Below, in pieces: positions 1 to 13,713 of a stretch of 64,000 nucleotides of DNA (its first letter is position 1; every line of letters starts with the position of its first letter). Position numbers and translations under genes: made by a program. The notes under the pieces were generated by a model that saw nothing but the letters and a program-made list of their open reading frames with translations, did not search any database and had not been told where the DNA came from. Source of the DNA: Membranipora membranacea (lineage: Eukaryota; Bryozoa; Gymnolaemata; Cheilostomatida; Membraniporidae); contig OU612068.1 in assembly GCA_914767715.1 (NCBI GenBank), forward strand, positions 16,990,001-17,054,000, given 5' to 3'.

Positions 1-985
1 TGTAAATGGGCATCCTGATGGAAAATTCTATTAACAGGTTGTTCATCCGTTAGCGTAGCCAAACAACTTACAAAGTGGTCTATTGGGTAACACGAGATTT
101 AGACATTGAACAAAACGAGCACAAATATTCCCATACATGAAACGCAAATTAATCATTTTTTTCAAAAGCCTCAGTTTTCTGACAAAGCATAAAAGTTCAG
201 AGATTTGACCATAGTATTTTTCAAATCCTTTGTTCAGGCACTGCAAACAAAATCAAAGCATTAAATTCGGCGGTCTGTGGATGCAAATCAAGCAAGATAT
301 ATTCTAACTTTCAACGGGGCTCAACTCAAGTCAATAAAGTGTCTAGATCATTGAACGAGAACAATAAAAGTGACTGAGCACAATCAAGATAAAATCTTCA
401 CGTCCATTAGGCTCAAATAGACTAAGGTATGTAGTGACATAACATAGCCAGCTAATGACCCCGGCAAAGATGGATGCGAAATACATTGACTTTTTTCAAA
501 CTGGCTTGAATCGGATCTTGCAAACGTGATGGGTCGATTTGTATCAGAGTGTTATCCGGAACAGCGGCCCTGGATTTTATTGGACTCCTAGTATTTCTTT
601 TCACATTCTCCAGCTATAGTACATGTTCTGGGTTTCAGGACTACTTGGCCCTTTCATTGTACATGGCTTGTCTCTGAAGTGGTGAATATATGATTTTAAC
701 TTACTCATGAGCAAGATAATACTTTCTTGACTTCATTAACTCAAAGACGGCTATCACAATTTACATTGCTCACTCCTTCCTAATTTTATTTTATCAGTGA
801 TCAAGTAGTAGGCCAATCCCTGTTTTATCTCTCATGCCTATAAACTATTTAAAAAAACCGCTTTCCTTCTGCCATTACACGGCAAGGAAACAAACACCAG
901 AGCATCCTGAAACACGAAAGTCTAGCTTTCACTCCCCTCCCCCCTCAGAGAAAAAAGGAGAAATATTACTGCAGCATTTTATTAC
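1..985. other. Last visible intron of DENND6
   Basis: No exon matching the missing DENND6 C-terminus was found here on the minus strand, so this is read as intron. The short open frames are unsupported. Confidence 0.6.
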
Positions 986-3900
986 CAGTTTATCGTTCAT
1001 GCGGAGGATGAGGTCGACAACTTCCACTTCCTGTTTGCCGAGGCTCCATTCACGCCAGTCCATGTGACATAGAGCCTGGGTGTGAAGCTGCTGCAGTTTG
1101 TCGTTCGCTTCTCGACGCTTCTGATTGTACCATCCTTGGAAGTTCCGCGAGGCACAGAAACGCCTGGAGATTCAATAACAAAAAATCAATGATATTTCAA
1201 TTTAAATCACTTTGGCAACATCATTGAAGAGTGAAATATTTTAATGAACTGCAGATAAAGATAGATACTATCATGGCTATGATCTGGAACATCAGTGCTA
1301 AGCATAAATCTATGATTTTCGAACTCTTTGTTAGATAGGCCACCTATGGCCTATTTTAGTGTGGTAACTGGTGACAGGATACATCATCAATTAAACTCAA
1401 CCGCAAACAAAGAGGTCTCTCTCCAATCCAGGTTTTTAGGGGCCATCCCCTTTGTTAACTGAGCTATACCATTGAGTATATTCACTGCCTAATATCAAGT
1501 GGCATTTCGATTACCATATCATTACGTGTTTCCCAATATGAGAAACGAGTGTTCCCATACATGCCAATTGACACAGCTAGACAGGGCTTTAGAGGATCAC
1601 TTGACAATATTACAATGTCTAAGTTCATTATGATACTTAGCAGGAGCTAATCATTGAGAGCGAATAATGGTAACTGTCTTGATAAAGTGATTTAGCTGAC
1701 AAGGAGATGGCCGAGTTTACATTGTACCTCTCAAAGTCCTTGATTGTACATAAACACGCATCATGGTCAATACTATGTTTTTATCTGTCATGCGGCTCAC
1801 AATATTAGGCTACTGGAGTTGATGATTTAATCTATATTGTTTGTATATGTGGATGTGGATGTGTGTAGGTGGTGGTTTGTCCCTATCTCTGCCGGTTATG
1901 TCATATTCTACAATTGTGATGGTTCAGATAAGGCCTATCTGGATGTGGGTTGCGCCTACGTCCCTCAGGGCATTGGCAAAGTTGATGCACATCTTCAAAA
2001 GTGCAAAAAAGGTCCATTGTAACAATCTAAATTTTCAAATTCTTTAAAATGTCTCGGCGATCAGATTCTTTATAATATTTACAAAGAGTTTCAAATTACG
2101 CTGTACCAAGGCAGTGATCACTTCGACATTTAAGCCGAATTCCTGAAAAGATTGTCCTAAATGGAATTCAATTTTCAATTATGGAACATCCCGAGGCAGT
2201 TCTTATACTTGAGCTGTTCAAGAGGACTTGAGGAAACTTCTGTAAATTACTAACTATATGATAATCAGACATGACTGCTGATAAATTTTAAAAGTACTCT
2301 TGCTGCTCATACAAGTTATACGTTAAAAGTTTAAGCTAGAGTTATATATGTGGCAACATGTGGTGATAAGTAATATCGTTGACTGGTAAAATGTGGCCTA
2401 GTCGTATGATAGTTAATGGACAGACAACAACACACAAACCCAAGGAAATTTTGTGTTGAAAGCAAAAATTGAAGTAAAAAACACAATGATGATAGCCTAT
2501 ATACTCGATTTAAATTTGTCAGCTGCAGTACTGATCTGCATACATATAATATATATGTGTATCTAGATATGCATATATTATATATATTTTTGTGTGTGCA
2601 GAACTAAGATGACTGCAAGTATTGATAGTTATTAGCTCTTGCGCAAAGAGAAGACAATTATGTTAAAAGTTTTAACTACCATGTTTAATCAATGAACTTC
2701 ATCTTCCTTGAGGAAGAGGGAGTTCATTGGTTTAATTGCTGTTATTACTGATCTCCTGACAGAATTTACAAATTATCCGATAGTCTTATGTTTGAATTAT
2801 AGAATTATCATATAGAAGGTGCCGTATTGGGTGTATTACCTTGCATGTTCAAATCATAGTTGCCTGTAGGCTCTGTTGATGAAAACTGAAAACCACATTG
2901 CAACATTTTATTTTTATGTAGATTACTACCTAATTGTCTCACCTGTACAAACCGCACCAGTCACCCTTCACAGCTGTTGACATCAAGGACGAGTCTAGCG
3001 ACTTAATAAAATCTTCAGTGTGAAAATTTCCAAGCACTGGAGCACCCTGGAATAAAGTGTACACAGCTATTATATATTAGTCATCTGTAAACATTTCCTG
3101 ACATTTCATGACTGCTATAATATATTAGTCATCATCAAACATTTCCTGACATTTCATGAACACAAGCGAAAATGTTATACAGGTGCACTGACCCAAAGGC
3201 TAATTTCTGCTTGGGTATCCTTGGGCAGGCCTTCTTACTTTTGATTGAAACATGAAAAACTCCAAACTTAGTCTTAGCTATGAAGCATTAATAACATAAA
3301 TCCAACAAAGAGATGCTTGGTGGACAGCTGGCCAAACCAGAATGTGTCATATTCATTTAGAATAATGCAACAAACTTTGTTAAGTTTGATTTGATATTTG
3401 GAATGAAATTCATTTTTATACACACCTTGTGAGGATTGACATTTTTCTGTAAAGGCATGAGACTCGCGACATACCTCTCCTGTAAATAAATTCAAACGCA
3501 TATACATGTATGTCATTTTTACTAAACCCAGCTATAGGTCATCTAACTTATAAGGAGGGTTTATTACTAAAAGAGCATAGCATTTTGCTATGTAATTGGA
3601 GTTGTGTCAGGAGTTGTCCCTTATCATAGGGGGCATTGAACAGATGAGACCATGGATTGGCGAACCTTCCTCCTGCAAATACTTTACTCCTCATGGGTGG
3701 GTGATACTAACCAGCGGGATGATAAATGCGTGAGTGAGCTCAACAAAGAACCTCTTGAGCATCGCATTCTGAACTTCTACTGGTCGGTTACTGGAATCTC
3801 CCTGCAATCAACACAACTAGGAATTAATGCCAGTCACCAAGAAATTCAAAAACTTTGGGGGTGTAAGTTGTATTTAGAATGCTTCCATTCTTACATATCA

Positions 3901-6900
3901 AACGGGAGAAAATAGAACAAGCACCATCTTTTTAAGTTGCAATGAATTTTGTGTTTGCCAATATTATCCTCGGTCGCTACTCAAACTGTAACGTCCAAAC
4001 CCTAGCACCAATATCCCTACTAATTATCACACAAGTATATGACTTCCTACATTACAAAGACTTGAATGGGACAGGGGCCTGTGGGATAGCTGTGGATTCG
4101 GATGAAGCATGCGGGGTACGATTCATAAATCAGCATATCTACATCCGGGTCAGTTAGGACAAGAGGCTGAATTCCTGGAATGCACTGTAAGGGGTTGTGT
4201 CATGATGTGATATATGCGATATAGGCAATATATTCCATATATGCCATATATATATTGTACAAACTATATAATAATTTAAGGACAGTCGATCATCAGACTG
4301 TACTGTTTCATGATTGATGCTTGATGGTAAAGCATTAGAAAAATCTAATTTCCCAACAATAACTAGATCTGTAAAGTATGTGCTAACGCAACCTCAACGC
4401 TACAAAGCAAGGAATTCATTGAGATAATTGTGTGAACGATAGAAATGTAGCTCAAACACAAGAACCGAACCACCATTAGGCGAGAGCGGACAAATGCAAT
4501 ACCTTTTGAGTCTTGTCCTCCTAATAAAAGAATGAAGGTTGAATTGCATCGCTTGATGAATCAGACATAAAAGGAGGTTATGTTTTCAATGAGAATTGAA
4601 ATGGTAAGCTGCCGTCATTGAAATTTGTAATTCAGAAGGTAGTGTTTAATTTTAAGTTTGAGTATAATAATGAAGTTCTCATGGGGCATAATTCTAGATG
4701 TTGTATCAGTTAATACAGATTTTCACTTTGGATGTGCAGTTCTTGTCTCGGTAGACGTAGCGAGGGTAGACGTCTTATTTGGAGTTGCTCCCCCTCATTT
4801 CAACATTTAGGGGAGCAACTCTTAATTGCAAGAAAAATGAACCTACTTGATCCATCTACATTTTGGGTTTTGGTGCAGCATTATCAGTTAAAATAGAGTT
4901 TCCTGAGGCAAACGATGAAACGCTTATTGGGAAACCGGTGATAGGCCTTAAAAAGATTGCCCATCACCCAAATTGTGATTCTAGTTGTACACATGAATTC
5001 CTAGGACTTAGTAAAACGATTTGCCAGACTGATTGTGGCGTTATCTCAAAAAATTAGGAAGCTCGGATTTCTCATTTGCAGTAAATCAACGCACCTGACC
5101 TGACCAACAATCACACTCCTCAAACATTAGGGTATCAGATGGATTGGTATGACTCTAGTAGGTTCCTGGTCAGACTCTTGTGAGATTTCAGCAATTTTAA
5201 TTTTCAATAATGTCATTGGTAAACAGCCGGGATTGTCAATGCCACATTTCAAGTTTGATTAACGTCAGCAGGCCAAGAGGGAAAAGTATTCGGCTAATCA
5301 CAACTTACCTGATCCAGTTTTTTCAATATAGTTTTGTCTTTGTTTAGAAATGGTTTATATGTTGTATAAACACCTGTAACAATAATGTGAGTAATGTTAC
5401 TAAAGCTTATGAACACCATCAAAATAACTCCCTTATAACCTGCAAGTAACTTGCCCAATGACATATAGCATGTGACAAGTCAATAGATTCATCAGACTGC
5501 AAATGCTGAATTGTTGGTAAAATGTTGATTAAAATTGCAAGGTCCAATCGCTCACCACATTTCATAAAATGGGTAGCAAAATAGTAGGTGTCTTAAATTT
5601 AAACAGCCCAAAGGTCTATTTGTAATTTCACCTGGCTTGCTATCTAGAGTTTTGAGATTTCCTGCTTTGCGTAGTTTGACTTTTTTGATATCGAGTGTGT
5701 CACCCAAGCGAACTATGTGCGGCCAATGCTGGAGGGTTTTGGCAAAAAATGGGTTTGTAACTCCCAGTATAACGGGTGGCCTACAACAGAAAAACTGTAT
5801 TGAGTGAATATCATGAAATTTCTATGAAAGGCTTATTGGGATTTTACCACTTACATCTACACTTAAAATATTCAGTACTTGACACTCAGATTAACCTTTA
5901 TGTGTTACGGAAACAATACACTTTCAGGATGTGTTGACATAGTTTGATAATAATTTAGGAAAGGGGAAGGAATGAGAATGATCACGTTTGATTCATCTAT
6001 GTCCTTAACCTTACAACTTCTGATCTGCCAGAGGAAGGGAAGTTGGGCAGCATGAAACTCTTTGAGGGAAAGCAATTCTATGACAACACAATATAACTGA
6101 TGTTTTAACTAAGGATTAACTTTTAGGATGAAACAGGGAGCCAACAATTGTATTATTGATATACTAATGATACATACAAACCTTCCTATGGGGATGACAC
6201 ACTTTCATTTGTTTCCTGTGTCTGGGTAGAAGATTGAGGTGATTGGCAAAAGGGGTGGAGCTAACATCTCTATATGCAGGTTTGGCTGACAATGCTTGCA
6301 GATATTGATTGATATGAGTCTCTCTGCACCGTAGCGTTTGGATTAATCCAAATGTGCTTAGTTCTCCAACTGAAAAGTCACCCCACCCGAACTGGGAACT
6401 CAAGCAATTCCGGGCTAATCCAAACGTTTCGGTGCAAAGATAACCAACCTGAATTGATTGGTGTACATGCGCAAAGAAGGTTTGGCTATCAAAGATAGGC
6501 GAATCTTTGTTCACAAAGAATTGAGAATGTGACTTACGGAGCTTGAGTTTTGGTAGTGTATTCTCTGAACTCACTATCGTGTATGGTGAAGAATGGCCTA
6601 TAATCGCTGCTATATCTAAGAGGCCATATTATGCTACAAAGAAGAAGGAAAATTACCCATTTCAAATACATGTATTATTCAACAAAACTACCAGATTGCA
6701 TTTATTTTAGACCTGCGACATATAATATGTCCGGAGAGATTTGAGAGAGTTTGATATGGGTAATAAAAATAGCAAAGGTACAAAAAACAAAAAGAAATAT
6801 TGTGGTAAAAGATAATTTATTATTAATCATTACTAAACACGCAAGTACCTCAAGGAATTATTCCGTTTAACCAATAAAAAGTACATGAGAAGAGATATAC

Positions 6901-9900
6901 ACCCGCGATTACCGCATGTACTTTTTATTGGCTGATCTGAGTAATTTTTTACCAAATAAATAGTACATCAACAGTATAAAATATCTGGAAATATGCATAG
7001 GATAGGATAGATACAGTCTAGAATTTGTCCCAAAGGAAAAGCTAGTAAGCAAACCTTACCTGATCAAGCCTTGCACTGCTAAGGAAGAGACATTAGGGGA
7101 AGAAGCCATCACTGCCAGAGGCTACAATCAGCAGATTATGTACAATTAGGCCACACTAGGAACGATAATTTCCCCTTTACATTTATTTGAGCTTTAAACT
7201 GAACACGTTCGCAACTCTACTTGTTAAACTCTTCTGTTAGACAAAGTCTCAATATTGAAAATTATTATATTAGGGACAAATATTTGGAATTTAGCTATTT
7301 GTGGGTCTACTAATGGTTATTTGTCACTCCAATACAAACTCTGAATATGAGTTTTCTACTTCTCTTTGCAGAGCTGATCAGAAAATGAGTTAAGCCATTG
7401 TGAATTGTTCAACAAAGTTTGAGCTTTGCTATCATATTTGGGGATCAAACCTGTGTAGCAATGAAGTGGATGCATCAAGACACGTGTGAGTGGGAAACCT
7501 GCCAAAGGCTGAAACGTCTTGCCTTTTCTTTATGTAATTGACTAGTTTATGATCAGAAAAAGCCCTGAAGACGGCTAAGCTGGGACCTACCTCTGAACAT
7601 AGCACGAGTTCCCAGAGCAATTGTAGATGAGATAGGATAGGTTGATAAATTGAGTATATATCCACTTCATGAACACTCGGTAACACACTATGAACCACGT
7701 TCTCCATCTAAAGTGATAAGTAATTATGAATCAAACATGATATGAGTGGGCCGTGAAACGCAGTAAGTCAAATGATATTTGTGTGGCACAGCTTCACAAA
7801 TGACTGTAATTTATAAACATAGTAAACCAAAATAAAAGTCGGCTCTTACCCTAGCTGACGTGTTTGTTCTGATCTGATTGGCTGTTGGATGAGAAAGAGA
7901 GCCAATGTAAGGACACTACCTTCATACCTTGTATCAATACTCAATAGGTACTTACAGGGATGACCACCAGACCTGGTATTGGCTCTCTCCCACCCACCAG
8001 CCAATCAGAGCCAGCACATTGGTTACTCTAACCCTTTCCCAGCAAGACTATTCACAAAGCTAACGTATTCATCGCCCGTCCCAATATCCAAGACTACAAA
8101 AAAGATAATCTAGGGCTAAGGGACTCACAGGTAAAGGTTGGCGAGGGGACACAAACGACCCTGTAAGTTTATCCAGAGCACATGGGATCCTAGTCTGTAT
8201 AACTGTGCCCATCAGAGGTAGGTTCAACTCATCACCGGCTCTCGGCTCTGGCCATTGGTCTATATCATGACACGCTGTAAATGTTGAGATATAAATTAAA
8301 TATTGAGGCTGATTACACATTTATTTTAGTATAATTATATTACGGGTAGATTTCAGCTCCTACCAGATTCTCAGCACACTGACATCGAGACTACACTATA
8401 AACATGTGTATCTATGATCGTTAGTGTCTAAATTTAGTTTGAGTACCTAACATGTTCCCACCCCTTATTAATGAAATTTACCTCTGTCGTCACACCATAT
8501 TACTTCTGATGGAACTCATGCTAAGTGAATTAGTTTGATCATAAATGTACATGCAATAGTATATCACGCCAATAGTGTGGATTATCAGAGCAACAGCTTA
8601 TTTCATTCCGGCAGATCGGTCGGTGTATACTCTTCATACAGGATACATTACATATTGGATATTTAGGGTTACTTTAATGCTGACCTCAACGACTAGGCGT
8701 ATAATTGAACAGTCCGCGGTAGAGTTTTTGGGATCACAATAAAATTTCACACCATATGACTGGCACAGCTGATCATTGTATTTACATAACAGTACAAACC
8801 CTAGAGGAGTAAGCTAGCTATCTTTTTTTATATAAACTTTATTGGCTTAACTTTCATTCGATGTGAATGCTTTTTTAAATCAGCCATCGAGAAAAAAAAG
8901 GGAAAAAAACAAACTTCAGTCAAGATGAAGGAAAAGGTAATCAGTAAAATACGTTTGAATGATTTATGCTTGAGGATTTATGCTATAAGCTAGAGTTTAG
9001 TTTAGATAGTTTGTGGGTGAATTAATGTTGGCTACCGGATATTTTAGTTTGCTAATGTGGGAAGTTATATGAAGCAAGGAGGGCGAGTAAATGTAAACTG
9101 GCATCAAATTTGATAACTTCAGGCAAATGCAAAAAGAGTAACATTTCCCCCTGTAAATAATCTACTCTTCTAGAAAATATTAAACACACTTACCTGCTTC
9201 TAATCCTGGCTCACCATTGTCGAAAAACTCCGGAGCTATAATATCTACTATCTTACTGAACAGCTTCACAAACGGTAACTTACTCAACAACACCACAGAC
9301 TACAAGTTCAACAAAGTTACGTGAGTTGTGACTTTGATTCTATGACAAGCTTAGTTGGTTGGGGGGAGCGATTCTCCCGGCCCCTCCATCAACAAAACTT
9401 GTCAAGGCAGGCCAACAACAAACATACAAAAAAAAACGCCCGATTTTATTCACATAAATCTGAATTTCTGTTTATTTGGACAATGAATGCTTATTATTGC
9501 AAGCTGATCACCTTACAGTCACCTGAACTTAAGAAATTTGTATTCAGAAATTCAGTTTCTATATTGATCCTCAGATGGTTTATGAGTTAAACACCATGGG
9601 GACAAAGCTAGTCAGTATCTGCAGCCTGAGGCAACCTTCTATCATATCCATTTCAGATTTTGATGCAGATTTGAGGATGTTATCAGGTCTATCACCAATT
9701 ATTGAGTATAACCCATAGACTTAATAATTAAGTCTATGGTCTAACCAAAGGGCAAATACCACACACATACACTCACACATGAGGAATTAGCACTTTGTCG
9801 CAGTTAGCACATAAGAATCAATGTGCCATAACTTAAAGATCTATGAACATGTGTTACCTTTTGAAAATAGCCTCTCTTTATAGTTTTGTCCCTCATTTGA

Positions 9901-12293
9901 CGAAAGTATACGTAACCGAAGTAATGACCTCTCTCAACCTGTCAAATAGAACAATGCTGCTTCTTATTCCATAGCCTTGCAGCAGACAAAGAAAGCTTAC
10001 GCTTTTATCAAAAAACGCATATAGTTAACAGCTATGCATAGTAATAAACGCAATGTGGTTCGGGCTCAGCACAGTAATATGATTTGCTATTAGAATCATA
10101 AGACTATAGATGTAGTGCGCTGGCGCTATTCAACTCAGATCCATGAGATTGATCTTGTTAATTTCTCGTGAGTTGTTTCTGCTGACAAAAAAATTTGAAA
10201 TAGAGTATAAAACATCTCTAAAATAAAACTATTGATCACCCTCAACCAAGCTCAAAAATGTAGGCTCGGATTCTGTTCCTGTAGGCATAAATCAAGCATT
10301 ACACGGTTCTTACTGGCCAATGTGTTGGCTGTGGTGGGCGGAAAAGACCCAATACCAGATCGAATGGTACTTTCCCTGAAAGTAGGATACCTATATATTT
10401 TTTTCTAGTGAGTGCTATATAATGCAGTTTCCATTTAATTATATCTCAATAGGTGCTCTCTATGACCTGGCATTGGCTCATTTTCCCACCAAACAACCAA
10501 TCATATCAGAGCCAGGACATTGTACTAACCTGCAATGGTACAGCTGCTTCTGTGTTATAAGCTGATATGGAGTTGGATTCCACAGCATGTGACTTCAAAC
10601 ATTGTCTTATTCGGAAATGATAGCAGGTGTCACCCATACAACCTAAAACAAGTATTTGCTATTATCAACAGAAAATCATGACCTGAAATGTCCGTTGATT
10701 GATTTGATTAAAAGAAAATTATCATGTTAATACAGTTAAATTTATCTTCTTGGTTATATTAAATGCGTGGTTTATTGTAACTTTGCGCAAATAGTTTGCA
10801 AATTTTCTGAAAATCTACCTCTAATTGCAAAATGTGCTATCACCATAGCGATCAGAAATTGGTATAATTTCAAAGTGGCCTTCTCAAAGTCAGAGAGGTT
10901 ACAAGAGGGCATCAAATAATAAAAATAAAAACCAGTAGACATTTTTGTTTAATTCAACAAAATGTTTTCTGCTGGTTGAAAATTATTTACTTTTTATCTT
11001 CATCCTCCCATTAATTTTCACTAAGAAAATCTACAGAGAATACTTACCTGAGTTGGAGTCGGGGAACGCCAGGTAGCACACATTGGCCCTCTAAAAAAGA
11101 CATATACAATCAATCAATACGTTTAAACAATCAACAGTTTTCATTTTGACTAATGCAGTAGTCTCAATCCAAAATAAAAAAGTTCTACAGTAGCCTTATC
11201 ACATGGACTACTACTAAGGTAGACGCGTAACAAGGCTAGTTCTACACTCCAAAATTGCACAGGAATGAACATAAAAATACTCAGCACAGCAGATGTAAAA
11301 CCTGATCCTGCACTTTCAGATCAAATTTGTATGATGCTTAGGTAAGTTAGGATCTGATTGCTTATGTCAAGCAGTGGGTCAAATATACTGATTACAGTTG
11401 ATTTCTTATGCTGGCATCTCTTGGCCTTGGCAGGTGAACATGTACCGCCCTTTGGCGGTAAAAATGATCATATTTTCTACAGAAGCAGAAGCAGGAGTGT
11501 ATGCATGGTGACAAGTAACACTATACTAAGAGAGTGTCAGTGTTATGATATGGGGTTCTATTGGGTAGGCATACCTCTCCACAGAACACAAAGAATTCAT
11601 GCATATTATCTTACCTCTGTTTCTGAAAGGGTAACATGTCGAGGGTAAATCATCTGGAAACGAAATACAAGAAACAATCAATCAAACTTTGGAATTAACA
11701 AAACGGTAGAGCCTCGCTAGATGATTTTCATAACTCCTTGTGATGGTCTTTTTTTGCAATGATAATGAAGGTGAATTTTAATGCAGGGTCTGCCATTATA
11801 AACAGCTGAACAGCTCTTCTCAGCAAATCATTATAAGCTACTTTTTGGAAAACCTGACCGGACTTTTTTAGGATTTTTTAAACCTTTTTTTGCAATCAAC
11901 ATCATTAGTGTACTATTCATCTCAATGTTGCATGTTCTCATTGGCCCTAAGCACTGAACAGCCAATAAAGTGTATAAAAATTAATAAAAAATCTACAAAG
12001 CTACTCACTTCAATGGCTTGACCAACTTCAAGGTCGAAAGTGACGATACATATGCAGTGTATCCAACTTGAGAACCTGTCCCAAGGGAGAACTGATGACA
12101 TATCCTTGTTAGTTAAACTGTCATCAAGGTTTGAGCCGTTTGCAGCCAACAACTGCTCAGTTATTGATAGGTTATCAGGGAGTAAGGTTGAGCCTTGTGG
12201 ATAGGGATCTTGATAGCTGTTCAGTCTGCTGTCCAAAGGGCCTGAAGCTATTGATGAGCCACTATCAAGCTCTGCTGACGGCCCACTCATCAT
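986..12293 (-). CDS. DENND6: DENND6 (FAM116) DENN-domain protein, 3' end beyond window
   Basis: The DENN-domain Rab exchange factor DENND6 (FAM116) acts on endosomal recycling. Coding exons: 12293-12009, 11653-11615, 11090-11048, 10642-10530, 9938-9858, 9299-9194, 8274-8129, 7707-7591, 7121-7060, 6615-6538, 5780-5632, 5373-5309, 3801-3712, 3479-3426, 3046-2943, 1163-986. All junctions are GT-AG and all phases agree, giving 570 codons. Signatures include [20 protein letters not shown] in exon 1, [14 protein letters not shown] in exon 5, PSVHEVDIY in exon 8, [19 protein letters not shown] in exon 11 and KGDWCGLY in exon 15. The last roughly 40 residues expected from vertebrate DENND6 (about 608 aa) are absent, so a final exon lies left of base 1. 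ATG codons at 12293 and 12290 are both possible starts. A TTTTAG lies just upstream, so a 5' leader exon is likely. Several introns carry hairpin elements. Confidence 0.95.
3063..3162. repeat. Two-copy tandem duplication of about 50 bp
   Basis: The words 'tatatattagtcat' and 'aaacatttcctgacatttca' occur twice in succession about 50 bp apart, in the DENND6 intron just upstream of exon 15 in transcript order. Confidence 0.75.
4749..4859. repeat. Inverted-repeat element, GGAGTTGCTCCCC family, copy 1
   Basis: GGAGTTGCTCCCCC and GGGGAGCAACTC face each other. The outer part (TTCATTTTTCTTGCA, GATCAAGTAGG on the minus strand) resembles the element near 40.2 kb. It lies in a DENND6 intron. There is no coding capacity. 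Confidence 0.6.
6326..6435. mobile_element. 110-bp hairpin (MITE-like) in DENND6 intron
   Basis: The ends GCACCGTAGCGTTTGGATTA and TAATCCAAACGTTTCGGTGC are near-perfect reverse complements. The size and intronic position suit a small non-autonomous DNA transposon. No clear target duplication was seen. Confidence 0.6.
6870..6932. repeat. 63-bp hairpin
   Basis: ACCAATAAAAAGTACATG faces CATGTACTTTTTATTGG with a loop of under 30 bp. It lies in a DENND6 intron. Confidence 0.6.
7869..8014. mobile_element. Hairpin element, CCAATG...CATTGG family, copy 1
   Basis: The left arm has CTGATCTGATTGGCTGTTGG and the right arm CCACCAGCCAATCAGAG, with GAGAGCCAAT and ATTGGCTCTC inside. Its right half, reverse-complemented, closely matches the left end of the element at 10316, so the two are one family, both in DENND6 introns. 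Confidence 0.6.
8378..8580 (+). repeat. Dispersed repeat of about 210 bp, copy 1
   Basis: It begins CTGACATCGAGACTACACTA and includes GAGTACCTAACATGT and CATGCTAAGTGAATTAG. Two further copies in the same orientation start at 40602 and 51122. All three lie in introns. There is no open frame and no clear terminal repeat, so the class is unknown. Confidence 0.75.
9713..9739. repeat. 27-bp palindrome matching foldback-element tips
   Basis: CCATAGACTTAAT is followed at once by ATTAAGTCTATGG. The same 13 bases form both outer ends of the foldback-like element at 30585-34752. Confidence 0.6.
10316..10527. mobile_element. Hairpin element, CCAATG...CATTGG family, copy 2
   Basis: It opens with GGCCAATGTGTTGGCTGTGG and closes with CAATCATATCAGAGCCAGG and ACATTG. 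It shares its terminal sequence with the element at 7869-8014. It ends just left of DENND6 exon 4. Confidence 0.55.
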
Positions 12294-13713
12294 ACAAAGA
12301 AAAGTCGCACACTCCCAACTGTTCCTAAAATGCAGAGAATAAAAGTGATTAAAGATTACATTCAGCTTTCGTTGAGGTTGACTGAGGAACAAAAAGTTAT
12401 TGTGCCTGAGATAATTCTTACACAAAGATGAAATATTATAAGGACCAATGGATCTGGTATAGATTTAATAAGCTTTTTGACCAGAGAATTTCTCTGGTAT
12501 TATGTCAAGAAATCAAATAAAAACTTACCACAACAGCTGCTGCTAGGCCTTCTCTAGGATGAGCTATGAGCTAACCATATTGGTATGCGAGGTCAGATCA
12601 TCCGGTTAGTTCTCATCTGGCTGCTTCAACCGTCCGTAATTAATCTAAAACATTTCCCAAATCTTTGACAACCATTGCTATCAAGCAAACTGTCCTAATT
12701 ATAATATTGACAATACTTGTTACTGTTCTGTCCAAGTCCGACACCGCGGCTAAATTGTCATAGTGGGCTTGTTCCTAGGGCAACCGAAAATTGTCATGCA
12801 AGTTTGGGGCACTGAGGGTGATATGCAGGATTCAGATAGGATTGTATCAAAGTCAAATAAACCTTATCCTTGCGCAGAAATCTGCATGGTTGGAAATTGG
12901 GACAGTGGGACTTTCCTTCAATGCCTACTGCAATCATACCCGGTACATAAATTTTCAGTGACTAGCACCAATAGATAGCGCTTTCTACATGCATTGAATG
13001 CATGTGGAGGGGATAATATCATTCTTGATAACAATAATACAATAATTTCGCCAGTAAACCATCATTATCATCATACAATATACATACAGTACACTGAACC
13101 AGGGAGGGTGGGATATACCCTCCCTGACTGAACACATGGGCCCTAGGACTTAAATGCCTTTACTTTCCCAATGTCCAGTATCAACCCAATGAGCTGAGGG
13201 AGTTCATCGATAAACCACCCCAAAACTGGTGGATGATACTGGACATTGGCAAGTATCAAGCTTGTCAGGACAAGTTTAACTGACCACCACTGTCTGTGAC
13301 TGACTCTCAGTCTCAAATCACAAGACAACAGTCACAGAGTAGTCTGTGACATCAAGGAATTAGAGAGACTAGACACTCTTTTGTTTGACTCTGGGCCTTG
13401 ATATAGACACAAAATATAAAGTATGTCAAAGTTTGTGAATCATCATTACTAATTAATTGTCAAGCATCTGGGGGCCATCTACGAGAGTGTCTCATGTGAT
13501 GGAAGATTGAAATTGATGGGTATGTAAGCGTTTTATATTATGAAATGTCCAACAGTTTTGATAAATTTTAGCTGCCAAGTCTCTTTACCTTAGCCTTTAA
13601 TCCTTAGTTTTCTGTGACTCGACATAATGGGTCAAATAATAGAATTCCAGCTTTGGAATATTGTTATTATCTCAGCTTATGTATTGTCAAGGTTATGAAA
13701 TATCTGTCCAATT
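12294..13713. promoter_or_regulatory. Shared upstream region of DENND6 and KXD1
   Basis: The two genes are head to head with about 1.4 kb between start codons, so both promoters and 5' leader exons should lie here. No TATA box or CpG-rich core could be fixed by eye. A 27-bp palindrome of the CAGGGAGGGT type lies at 13100. Confidence 0.5.
13100..13126. repeat. 27-bp palindrome of the CCCTCCCTG family
   Basis: CAGGGAGGGT and ACCCTCCCTG flank GGGATAT. TATCCCACCCTCCCTGAT recurs at about 16737 and 63742, each time beside a GGAGTTGCTCCCC element. Confidence 0.55.

Noticed and set aside
11358-11648. Plus-strand frame of 96 codons
   Set aside because: It runs across DENND6 exon 2 on the opposite strand and has no homology I recognise.
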